Below are positions 1 through 6,501 of a stretch of 24,094 nucleotides of DNA, piece by piece. The stretch spans positions 1-24,094 of the forward strand of contig CAYUCO010000013.1 of NCBI GenBank assembly GCA_964443385.1, written 5' to 3'. Under the pieces are notes generated by a model. It was not told the origin of the DNA. It saw only the letters and a program-made list of their open reading frames with translations, and did no database searches. The DNA is from VFHP01 sp964443385 (GTDB lineage Bacteria; Chloroflexota; Dehalococcoidia; Lucifugimonadales; UBA2985). The position numbers and the translations under genes are program-made. Position 1 is the first letter of the stretch. Every line of letters begins with the position of its first letter.

Positions 1-692
1 GTCCCATAATATCTGCCGGCCTTGCATCTGCTGGAGCAAATATAGTTATATTAGGTAATAGACAAAAAATACTCGATGAATCTGAGGAATGTGCTTTATT
101 TTATAAAAATAAAGTACTAACTATAAATACTGATCTAACAAATCCAGAAGAGACAAACGAAGCTATTGAAAAATCTGTGTCTTTCCTAGGCAGACTGGAT
201 ATCCTAGTAAACGATACTCAAACAGAATTTTCTAAACCATTCTTAGAAATCACCCCATTGGAATACGACCTTGTCATGAATAGAAATATGAAAAGTGTAT
301 TCCTTTGCTGCCAGTCAGCGTTACGACATATGGTTATCAATAATAAAGGAAAGATCGTTAACTTTGCGTCAGTTCTTGCAGAAAGAGGTGTTGCCCATGA
401 AACTGCTTATTCCTCAAGCATGGCTGCAATCGAGCAGTTCACTAGATCTCTTGCTATCGAATTAGCTCGCACTGGTGTAACCGTCAACGGGATTGGTACA
501 GGCTGGTACACAACTGAAAACATACCATTGGAACAACAAAGAGAAGATCCTCTAGTACGTTATCTTCCTTCCAGGAGATTAGGTGATCCGAAAGAAATCA
601 TACCTTTGCTGATTTTGCTCTGTTCAGACATGAGTAGTTACATGAACGGGCAAACCATATTTGTAGATGGTGGGTCTATGACTCACGCCTAA
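1..692 (+). CDS. Short-chain dehydrogenase/reductase (SDR), 5' end missing
   Basis: The reading frame is open from base 3 to the TAA at 690-692 (229 visible residues), so the gene starts before the window and its N-terminal TGxxxGIG cofactor loop is not visible. The rest follows the classical SDR plan: a beta-alpha segment near SAGLASAGANIVILGNRQ, then GRLDILVN, an INFAS-like strand with the expected serine (VNFASVLAERG), the YxxxK region, the VNGIGTGW strand and the closing NGQTIFVDGG. Family members reduce or oxidise carbonyls and alcohols with NAD(P)H in the cytoplasm. Two hallmark motifs are altered: NNAG reads NDTQ, and the catalytic YxxxK reads YSSSM, so the lysine is missing. It may be inactive, regulatory or mechanistically divergent. 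Substrate unknown. It converges on the peroxiredoxin gene. SDR fold assignment is firm; activity is doubtful. Confidence 0.85.
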   Translation, partial: PIISAGLASAGANIVILGNRQKILDESEECALFYKNKVLTINTDLTNPEETNEAIEKSVSFLGRLDILVNDTQTEFSKPFLEITPLEYDLVMNRNMKSVFLCCQSALRHMVINNKGKIVNFASVLAERGVAHETAYSSSMAAIEQFTRSLAIELARTGVTVNGIGTGWYTTENIPLEQQREDPLVRYLPSRRLGDPKEIIPLLILLCSDMSSYMNGQTIFVDGGSMTHA

Positions 693-709
693 TATGTCAA
701 CCATATACA

Positions 710-751
710 GTCTGAGTAGATATCCACCAAGTGTATACCATCTACTCAGAC
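710..751. terminator. Perfect 12-bp inverted repeat between convergent genes, likely bidirectional terminator
   Basis: GTCTGAGTAGAT (710-721) and ATCTACTCAGAC (740-751) are exact reverse complements around an 18-base loop. The repeat lies between the SDR stop (692) and the peroxiredoxin stop (792), where both transcripts must end. No clean T-run follows on either strand, so a canonical intrinsic terminator is not proven. A mRNA 3'-end stabiliser or a protein-binding dyad are alternatives. Confidence 0.5.
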
Positions 752-791
752 CATCTCATTCATACCTTTATTCATATTGTTCAGTTAATTA

Positions 792-1427
792 CTAAAGATT
801 GGGCTGAGGTGTAGTTCTTAAATAAGGTTTTACCACCTTATGACCCTTCGGAAATTTTGAAGGTATGTCTTCAGTTTTGATAGCAGGCAGCACTACGCAA
901 TCATCTCCCTGCTGCCAATCAGCAGGAGTAGCAACTTGATGATTAGCGGTGAGTTGCAACGAATCCAATACGCGTATAACTTCTTGGAAATTACGTCCTG
1001 TGGATGGAGGGTACGTGAGGCTCAGTTTGACTTTTTTGTCAGGCCCAATGATAAATAGAGTCCTAACTGTACTGTTATTATCAGCATTAGGATGAATCAT
1101 ATCGTATAAACTGGCCACTTTCCTCTCAGGATCAGCTATTAAAGGGAAGTTGACCTCTGTATTCTGTGTTTCATTTATATCCCCTATCCACCCATTATGG
1201 GAATCTACTGGATCTACACTAATTGCTATCGGCTTAGTATTTCTAGCTTTAAATTGATCTCCCAACGATGCCACTTTACCCAGTTCGGTGGTACAAACCG
1301 GAGTGTAATCTCCTGGGTGAGACATCAACAATCCCCAAGAGTCTCCAAGCCATTGATGAAAATCTATCTCACCCTCAGTTGTTACCGCCGTGAAGTTTGG
1401 AGCCTCATCTCCTAATCTTATTGCCAT
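792..1427 (-). CDS. 1-Cys peroxiredoxin, Prx6 family
   Basis: This 211-residue protein has the length and layout of Prx6-type peroxiredoxins: an AhpC/TSA thioredoxin-like domain (about 1-160) followed by the family's C-terminal dimerisation domain (WQQGDD..LPAI, FPKG, YLRTTPQP). The active-site PxxxTxxC motif reads HPGDYTPVCTTE, with Pro38, Thr42 and peroxidatic Cys45; Arg122 in STVRTLFII fits the catalytic arginine. Family members reduce H2O2 and organic peroxides in the cytosol using thiol donors. A second cysteine, Cys177 in GDDC, could be a resolving or redox-partner residue, but this is inference. The start is well fixed by a strong ribosome binding site just upstream. Probably monocistronic oxidative-stress defence, unrelated to the ribosomal array. 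Confidence 0.95.
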   Translation of the reverse strand: MAIRLGDEAPNFTAVTTEGEIDFHQWLGDSWGLLMSHPGDYTPVCTTELGKVASLGDQFKARNTKPIAISVDPVDSHNGWIGDINETQNTEVNFPLIADPERKVASLYDMIHPNADNNSTVRTLFIIGPDKKVKLSLTYPPSTGRNFQEVIRVLDSLQLTANHQVATPADWQQGDDCVVLPAIKTEDIPSKFPKGHKVVKPYLRTTPQPNL

Positions 1428-1432
1428 AATCG

Positions 1433-1440
1433 CCTCCTTA
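1433..1440 (-). promoter_or_regulatory. Strong Shine-Dalgarno site for the peroxiredoxin gene
   Basis: On the minus strand TAAGGAGG lies five bases before the ATG at 1427. It is one of the closest matches to the anti-SD core in the window, fixes the start and suggests high expression. Confidence 0.8.
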
Positions 1441-1684
1441 ATTATTTCATCATCAAATCCATCATATTGCTGTATAATATATCACACTGCAAATAACTAA
1501 ACTGCTGTGGCATGTCTAGATATGCGACTTGAAAAGGGAGTCTATGATTTGTCTTATTTGTTCTTCCGGTAATATCGTACAAATACACTGCAAAATAAGG
1601 TGTATGAATTGCGGATTCACTAGAGATTGCAGTGATCCGTGTGTGCCCATATAAATAATCTCCAAAATTTGTTAGAATCCTGAA

Positions 1685-1867
1685 ATGGATTTGGCACTTC
1701 AAATAAGCATTGGGTTAATTGTAGGCATTCTGGGTAGCTTCGCTATATGGTTCTGCCCCCCTCCAATAGAAAATGCTGTTCAAAAAATAGTTGTTGTGCT
1801 TTCTACTCCGTTTATAGTGATGGCCAACCCTATGCTCAGATGGCTAGGGATAGTAGACAAAGACTAA
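1685..1867 (+). CDS. Possible small membrane protein (60 aa), unrecognised
   Basis: I do not recognise this product. It begins MDLALQ and has a clear hydrophobic stretch at about residues 6-24 (ISIGLIVGILGSFAIWF), then a CPPP turn and a second, weaker hydrophobic segment at about 34-48 (KIVVVLSTPFIVMANP). That pattern suggests one or two membrane passes. The short C-terminal end is charged (VDKD). No convincing Shine-Dalgarno site precedes the ATG. It lies divergent to the peroxiredoxin gene and convergent with the MFS gene, filling an otherwise empty interval. It could be a real small protein or a chance open frame. Confidence 0.4.
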   Translation: MDLALQISIGLIVGILGSFAIWFCPPPIENAVQKIVVVLSTPFIVMANPMLRWLGIVDKD

Positions 1868-1904
1868 ATCCTTTTCGGTCACTGTGATCTAATGTATCAA
1901 TCAT

Positions 1905-3173
1905 TCAATTTAATTTGGGTGGCTTGAGAAAGAAAAACAATAAACCACTAAAAAGCATTAAAATGGAGCCCAGCTTCCAAATAGTAGATATATTAATCCC
2001 ATTGTCCACCAGATACCCTACTATCGGCGCACCTGAAGCCCCGGCAATTATCATGAGCGGTAATATGACACCACCAATCGACCCTTGAGAATATCTACCG
2101 AAATATGTAGGTATTACTAGGTTCTGAGCTATAACAAAAGCACCTGATCCAACTCCCCAAATAACATTGTGCAGTAAAACTGAATAAGAATGTGTCCCAA
2201 GCAATATTAGTGGCAGCATGGACATAGCTCTCCAACTACCCCCTATGAGAGCCATTAATCGGATCGGAAACCTCTCGGCCAAAAAACCAAACAACAAAAC
2301 CGCAAAGATAACTGTAAACGGATCTATCCCTATACCTAATGCTATTATTCCTTGAGGAATGCCGATCTCATTCCAAAAAGGCACACGCAAAAACAGGATG
2401 GCGGAGGAGCAGAATATATAAACGGAACAAGATAATAATATAAGCCACAAAACTGGCGTCTTTAGGGCCTGTTTCACGGTCCAATGCGATTCCTGATCCA
2501 GATTTTCAACATGGCTTATGTCCTCGTCATCTTTATCGGTATTATCAAGTCCATCTGGTAACAAACCCACGTCTTCCGGCCTTCTACGCATGAAAATACC
2601 ATAACCCGGAATCACTACTAACCATATTATCAAACCAAAAACCAGCCAAGTGGACCTCCATCCAATTGTGTTAATTAAAAGCAAGCCCATTGGTGCAGAT
2701 ATGGTAGTGCCGATTCCCATTCCAGTGGAAGTAATGGCCACAGCCCTGCCTCTTTTGGCAACAAACCAATTTGCCACAGGTAACGTAGTTAATAATTGTC
2801 CACCACCCCCAGCAACACCCATTCCTGACAATCCGCCCAAAAAGGCAAACAAATATAGAGACCACAGATTGTCTGCAAAATAGAACCCAACTAAGGATAA
2901 TCCCGCTACGAACCCCCCAAAACTACCCACCCATCGTGCCCCATATTTATCCAACAATCTCCCTATCACAGGCGTAGCAAGGCCACCACTTAACATTCTT
3001 ATACTCATAACCCAAGCCAAGGCACCTAATCCCACATTCATATCATTTCTCATAGGGTCAATGAATATCGAAAATACGACTGGATTCATGAAACAAGACA
3101 CCATGCTGGTTGTCCAGCATGTGCCCACTATAATCCACCCGTAGAAAATGTTTTTTGGAATGATTTGCATCAT
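1905..3173 (-). CDS. MFS transporter, monocarboxylate/oxalate-formate antiporter-like
   Basis: A 422-residue, 12-helix major facilitator protein. The start MMQIIPKNIFYGWIIVG carries the YGW signature common in the monocarboxylate/oxalate-formate (MCT/OFA-like) branch. The loop 2-3 motif A reads GRLLDKYGAR (71-80), and a glycine-rich helix (GMGVAGGGGQ, 117-126) precedes NWFVAKRGRAVAITSTGMGIG, another hallmark of this branch. The central cytoplasmic loop contains RRRPEDVGLLPDG (197-209) and an acidic stretch, followed by the second six-helix bundle. It probably moves a small organic acid across the inner membrane; the substrate cannot be read from sequence. The start could be either of two adjacent ATGs. 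It is divergent from the ribosomal array and may share the 314-base regulatory interval. Confidence 0.88.
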   Translation of the reverse strand: MMQIIPKNIFYGWIIVGTCWTTSMVSCFMNPVVFSIFIDPMRNDMNVGLGALAWVMSIRMLSGGLATPVIGRLLDKYGARWVGSFGGFVAGLSLVGFYFADNLWSLYLFAFLGGLSGMGVAGGGGQLLTTLPVANWFVAKRGRAVAITSTGMGIGTTISAPMGLLLINTIGWRSTWLVFGLIIWLVVIPGYGIFMRRRPEDVGLLPDGLDNTDKDDEDISHVENLDQESHWTVKQALKTPVLWLILLSCSVYIFCSSAILFLRVPFWNEIGIPQGIIALGIGIDPFTVIFAVLLFGFLAERFPIRLMALIGGSWRAMSMLPLILLGTHSYSVLLHNVIWGVGSGAFVIAQNLVIPTYFGRYSQGSIGGVILPLMIIAGASGAPIVGYLVDNGINISTIWKLGSILMLFSGLLFFFLKPPKLN

Positions 3174-3263
3174 ATTCAGTACTGCCCAACAGTCTATATA
3201 CAGTTAATAATCAACTATAGCTGATCCTACACTACTATACGTAAAGTTAACACTAATGTAGAT

Positions 3264-3298
3264 AAGGAGTAAATTAGTTACTTTAGATGTAACTCCTT
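3264..3298. repeat. Nested inverted repeat upstream of the ribosomal promoter
   Basis: AAGGAGT (3264-3270) is complementary to ACTCCTT (3292-3298), and AGTTAC (3276-3281) is complementary to GTAACT (3289-3294). The right arm is shared, so two alternative pairings compete. It lies upstream of the best rpsL promoter, so it may be DNA-level (operator) or belong to an MFS or longer transcript. Function unknown. Confidence 0.5.
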
Positions 3299-3381
3299 GA
3301 AAAAGCACCGAAATATTGTCCTGTGTGTACCCAATAGAGAATTAATTAAGACATTATGCCTAATAATATGACTAATGGAGG

Positions 3382-3408
3382 TTGACAAATTTACTCGCTA
3401 GGTATAAG
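3382..3408 (+). promoter_or_regulatory. Putative sigma70 promoter of the ribosomal protein array
   Basis: A perfect -35 TTGACA (3382-3387) and a 5/6 -10 TATAAG (3403-3408) are separated by 15 bases, somewhat shorter than the 17 optimum. Transcription would start near 3415, giving a leader of about 70 bases before rpsL. It is the best promoter match upstream of the array. Confidence 0.6.
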
Positions 3409-3417
3409 TTTGTATTT

Positions 3418-3454
3418 CGGCGCTCGGCGCTAGGCTTATTTTTGTGTGTTTTTT
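3418..3454 (+). promoter_or_regulatory. Leader GC hairpin with U-rich tract (possible attenuator)
   Basis: CGGCGCT occurs twice head to tail (3418-3424, 3425-3431). GCGC at 3420-3423 can pair with GCGC at 3427-3430 around a UCG loop. Downstream there are U runs at 3439-3443 and 3449-3454. A short GC stem followed by U-rich RNA in a ribosomal leader resembles an attenuator, but the stem is small and ribosomal protein binding is equally possible. Confidence 0.35.
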
Positions 3455-3487
3455 CGCATTTATAACAACGAGGATTAAAATTATACA

Positions 3488-3913
3488 ATGCCTACAGTTA
3501 ATCAACTAGTCAGAAAACCTAGGACCAAGGTTGTTAAAAAAACCAAGGCTCCTGCCTTGCGGTTTGGATTTAACGCCTTGAAAAACCGCGTCAACAGAAC
3601 AGGTGGGTCTCCTCAAAAAAGAGGAGTCTGCATACAAGTTCGAACGGTGACGCCCAAGAAACCAAATTCCGCCTTGAGAAAAGTAGCAAGAGTAAGGCTG
3701 GCTAATGGTATGGAAGTTACAGCTTACATACCTGGAGAAGGTCATAGCTTACAGGAGCACTCCGTTGTACTCATATGAGGAGGAAGGGTCAAAGACTTGC
3801 CTGGTGTTAGATACCATATTGTGCGAGGAGCACTAGATTGCACAGGAGTCAATGATCGTAGGCGTGGAAGAAGTAAGTATGGTGCAAAACAAGCAACAGG
3901 TGCCGGAGCCTAA
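3488..3913 (+). CDS. rpsL: 30S ribosomal protein S12, interrupted by an in-frame TGA at codon 97
   Basis: S12 sits at the decoding centre of the 30S subunit and governs tRNA selection. Codons 1-96 read as S12 (MPTVNQLVRKPRTK, SPQKRGVC, TPKKPNSALRKVARVRL, EHSVVLI). TGA at 3776-3778 then falls where the conserved arginine of LIRGGRVKDLPGVRYH is expected. The same frame continues GGRVKDLPGVRYHIVRGALDCTGVNDRRRGRSKYG to TAA at 3911-3913, two bases before rpsG. Stopping at TGA would remove the essential loop that includes the Lys87/Asp88/Pro90 region (E. coli numbering). About 14 residues (RFGFNALKNRVNRT region) are inserted after PAL relative to E. coli, as I recall for Chloroflexota S12. A base-call error, a true mutation with suppression, or a second rpsL copy are the options; family identity is certain. 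Confidence 0.9.
3776..3778 (+). other. rpsL: In-frame TGA inside rpsL, at a conserved Arg position
   Basis: The codon corresponds to Arg82 of mature E. coli S12. One base change (from CGA or AGA) would explain it. GGAGGA follows directly. Nine other genes in this window end in TGA (MFS, rplC, rpsQ, rplN, rpsH, rpmD, rpoA, rplQ, truA), so general reassignment of TGA is unlikely. Confidence 0.9.
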
Positions 3914-3915
3914 CA

Positions 3916-4386
3916 ATGAGTCGTCGTAGAAAAGCAGAAAAGCGTCCGGTATTCCCTGACCCTAAATACAATAATCGAACACTCTCAAGTTTCATAAACC
4001 GAGTGATGACCAGAGGCAAAAAATCAGTCGCTCAGAGAATAGTATATGGTGCCTTGGACATATTGGAAAAGGAAACCTCATCTAATCCTGTGGAAACGTT
4101 CGAACTGGCTATTAAAAACGTGACTCCTCAGCTAGAAGTTAAACCCCGAAGAGTTGGTGGTGCAACCTATCAGGTACCAGTAGAGGTTGCAGTAGAGAGA
4201 CAATTAGCCTTGGCCATGCGATGGATACTTAGGGCAAGTCGAGATAGGACAGGTAGACCCATGGCAGAAAATCTGGCATCTGAACTTCAAGAGGCCTCAC
4301 GAGGGCAAGGCGCAGCGGTTAGGAGAAAAGAAGAAACCCATAGAATGGCTGAGGCCAATAGGGCTTTCGTTCACTACAGGTGGTAA
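3916..4386 (+). CDS. rpsG: 30S ribosomal protein S7
   Basis: S7 nucleates assembly of the 30S head by binding the 3' major domain of 16S rRNA and contacts E-site tRNA. The 156-residue length is standard. Family signatures are clear: MSRRRKAEKRPVFPDPKYNN at the start, FINRVMTRGKKSVAQRIVYGALD, the VKPRRVGGATYQVPVEV beta-hairpin, and the AEANRAFVHYRW C-terminus. It begins two bases after the S12 stop, so the two are probably translationally coupled, as in the classic str operon where S7 is the autogenous regulator. I could not identify an S7-binding site by eye in the two-base gap. Confidence 0.98.
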   Translation: MSRRRKAEKRPVFPDPKYNNRTLSSFINRVMTRGKKSVAQRIVYGALDILEKETSSNPVETFELAIKNVTPQLEVKPRRVGGATYQVPVEVAVERQLALAMRWILRASRDRTGRPMAENLASELQEASRGQGAAVRRKEETHRMAEANRAFVHYRW

Positions 4387-4423
4387 TCACCCTCTGTATA
4401 TTACACTCGAGTAAGGATATCCC

Positions 4424-6484
4424 GTGGATAAAATACGCAATATAGGTTTCATAGCTCATATAGATGCAGGAAAAACTACAGTGACAGAACGCGTTCTGTA
4501 TTTTTCAGGCCGTACCCATAAAATAGGAAATATTGACGAAGGTACAACAGTAATGGACTGGATGTCCCAAGAAAAAGAACGTGGCATAACTATCACTTCT
4601 GCTGCTACTACCTGCGAATGGAACGGTTATGATATCAACATTATTGATACCCCGGGCCACGTAGACTTTACTGCAGAGGTGGAAAGAAGTTTGCGTGTGT
4701 TGGACGGAGCTGTTGTAGTATTCGAGTCGGTGGCTGGAGTACAACCACAATCAGAAACTGTATGGAGACAGGCAAATAAATATAGAGTTCCAAGAATGTG
4801 CTTCATAAATAAGATGGATAGACTCGGTGCAAACTTTAAGCGTGCAGTGGACATGATAACGACTAGGCTCAAGGCTAACCCAGTACCCATACAACTTCCC
4901 ATTGGGGCAGAGAGTTCTTTCTCAGGAATAATTGATCTAGTCGAAGAAAAAGCTTTTGTATTCCCTGAAGATGATGATAAGGACAGTAATTATACCCCCA
5001 GAGAAATTGATATACCTTCAGATATGGTAGAAGAAGTGAAGACTTACAGAGAGAATCTAATCGAAAAAGTGGCCGAAACAGACGACTCTCTAATGAACAA
5101 ATACCTTGAAGAAGAACCAATATCTCTAGAAGAACTGAAGGTTGCCCTTCGAAAAGCAACTATTAATAACACGATAGTTCCGGTTCTGTGCGGTACAGCT
5201 CTGAAAACAAAAGGAGTGCAAGCGATGCTTGATGCCGTTTGCGATTATTTACCTTCTCCTCTAGATGTACCTGCAATGACTGGATTAGACCCTAAATCCG
5301 GTGGCGAAATAGACGTACCTGCTAATAACGAATCTCCGTTCTCTGCCTTGGCTTTCAAAGTTATGACTGATCCACATGTAGGTAGATTGGTTTATCTTAG
5401 GGTCTACTCGGGGAACATAAAAGCCGGTTCTCCTGTCTATAATTCTACAAAAGGCATAAAGGAAAGGCTCGGCAGAGTACTAACTATGCATGCAAACCAT
5501 AGGGAAGAAACTGCGGAAGTCTCTGCTGGCAGCATAGCAGCCGCCATAGGTCTGAAAAATACGTTCACTGGAGATACTATATGCGTAGAGGGCTCTGCTG
5601 TAGTTCTGGAGTCTATAAGCTTCCCAGAGCCAGTTGTGTCTGTTGCTATAGAACCAAAGACAAGAATAGATCAAGAAAAGTTGATTGATTCCTTGATAAA
5701 ACTGGCCGAAGAGGATCCAACTTTTCAGATAAAAGTAGACGACGAAACGGGACAAACCATAATGTCTGGTATGGGAGAATTACACTTAGAAGTATTGGTA
5801 GAGCGTCTAAGAAGAGAATTCCAAGTAGATGCCAATATAGGTAAGCCCCGAGTCTCATTCAGAGAAACTATAACTACTTCTTCATCTGCTGAAGGAAGGT
5901 TCGTAAGGCAGACCGGAGGCCATGGACAATATGGTCACGTAGAATTAGAAATAGAACCATTAGAAAGAAATGCCGGTTTCCAATTCCAGAACAAGATAAT
6001 GGGAGGATCAGTACCTAGGGAATTCATCAATCCTGTTCAGGCAGGCATAAAAGAGGCACTAGAAACGGGTGTAACATTTGGGTACCCGGTAATAGATGTA
6101 AAGGTTTCCTTGGTCGATGGAAGTCACCACCCAGTTGATTCATCTGAAATGGCATTTAAAATGGCTGGCTCCATAGGTATAAAAGAGGCTATTAGAAAAG
6201 CGAAGCCAGTTTTACTTGAGCCGATAATGTCTATTGAAGTCGTGACACCAGGAGAATACTTGGGAGAAGTACTTGGAGACTTGGGTGGTAGAAGGTCCAG
6301 GGTCGAAGGAATGGAGGGTACGGACGAAATGCAAACCATTAAAGCATTCGTGCCTCTAGCCGAAACTTTTGGATACACAACCGCACTGAGGTCTTTAACT
6401 CAGGGACGCGCTAGTCAATCTATGGAATTCGATCATTACGAAGAGGTGCCTCAAGGTATAGCGGGTGAACTCGTCAACGCCTAA
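4424..6484 (+). CDS. fusA: Translation elongation factor G
   Basis: EF-G is the GTPase that drives ribosomal translocation and, with RRF, ribosome recycling. The 686-residue length is normal and all five domains are present. The G domain shows AHIDAGKTT (P-loop, 11-19), RGITITSAATT (switch I), DTPGH (75-79) and NKMD (129-132). Later hallmarks include the domain II core, GMGELHLE (domain III), the RQTGGHGQYGHV stretch and GGSVPREFINPV (domain IV), and EPIMSIEVVTPGEYLGEV (domain V). The start is GTG, preceded by GTAAGGA with suitable spacing. It follows rpsG after 37 bases. The next gene is rpsJ, not tuf, so EF-Tu must be encoded elsewhere. Confidence 0.99.
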   Translation: MDKIRNIGFIAHIDAGKTTVTERVLYFSGRTHKIGNIDEGTTVMDWMSQEKERGITITSAATTCEWNGYDINIIDTPGHVDFTAEVERSLRVLDGAVVVFESVAGVQPQSETVWRQANKYRVPRMCFINKMDRLGANFKRAVDMITTRLKANPVPIQLPIGAESSFSGIIDLVEEKAFVFPEDDDKDSNYTPREIDIPSDMVEEVKTYRENLIEKVAETDDSLMNKYLEEEPISLEELKVALRKATINNTIVPVLCGTALKTKGVQAMLDAVCDYLPSPLDVPAMTGLDPKSGGEIDVPANNESPFSALAFKVMTDPHVGRLVYLRVYSGNIKAGSPVYNSTKGIKERLGRVLTMHANHREETAEVSAGSIAAAIGLKNTFTGDTICVEGSAVVLESISFPEPVVSVAIEPKTRIDQEKLIDSLIKLAEEDPTFQIKVDDETGQTIMSGMGELHLEVLVERLRREFQVDANIGKPRVSFRETITTSSSAEGRFVRQTGGHGQYGHVELEIEPLERNAGFQFQNKIMGGSVPREFINPVQAGIKEALETGVTFGYPVIDVKVSLVDGSHHPVDSSEMAFKMAGSIGIKEAIRKAKPVLLEPIMSIEVVTPGEYLGEVLGDLGGRRSRVEGMEGTDEMQTIKAFVPLAETFGYTTALRSLTQGRASQSMEFDHYEEVPQGIAGELVNA

Positions 6485-6501
6485 CAGGCTAAGGTAAATG
6501 T

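Larger units (their letters stand above)
3174..3487. other. 314-base intergenic regulatory region, MFS / rpsL divergent
   Basis: No plausible gene is seen here on either strand. Moving toward rpsL it contains an inverted repeat (3264-3298), a sigma70-like promoter (3382-3408), a tandem CGGCGCT repeat able to form a GC hairpin followed by U-rich RNA (3418-3454), and a GAGGA ribosome binding site (3470-3474) 13 bases before the rpsL ATG. The whole ribosomal array probably takes its main transcription from here, while the MFS promoter should lie in the left part. I could not identify the MFS promoter. Confidence 0.7.

Noticed and set aside
1442..1702. 86-codon open frame on the minus strand directly upstream of the peroxiredoxin gene
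   Set aside because: It has a TTG start without a ribosome binding site, no recognisable domain, an unconvincing composition (ending NMMDLMMK), and it overlaps the small plus-strand ORF. More likely the peroxiredoxin promoter region, though I could not identify a convincing promoter in it.
3776..3811. ATG overlapping the rpsL TGA (ATGAGGAGG) as a restart site
   Set aside because: The ATG at 3775 is in another frame and stops after eleven codons, so it cannot make the S12 C-terminal part. No in-frame ATG lies near the break.
3776..3830. Selenocysteine or programmed recoding signal at the rpsL TGA
   Set aside because: The expected residue is arginine, not cysteine or selenocysteine, and only a weak 5-bp stem (GGGTC/GACTT) lies downstream. 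Not a credible SECIS element.
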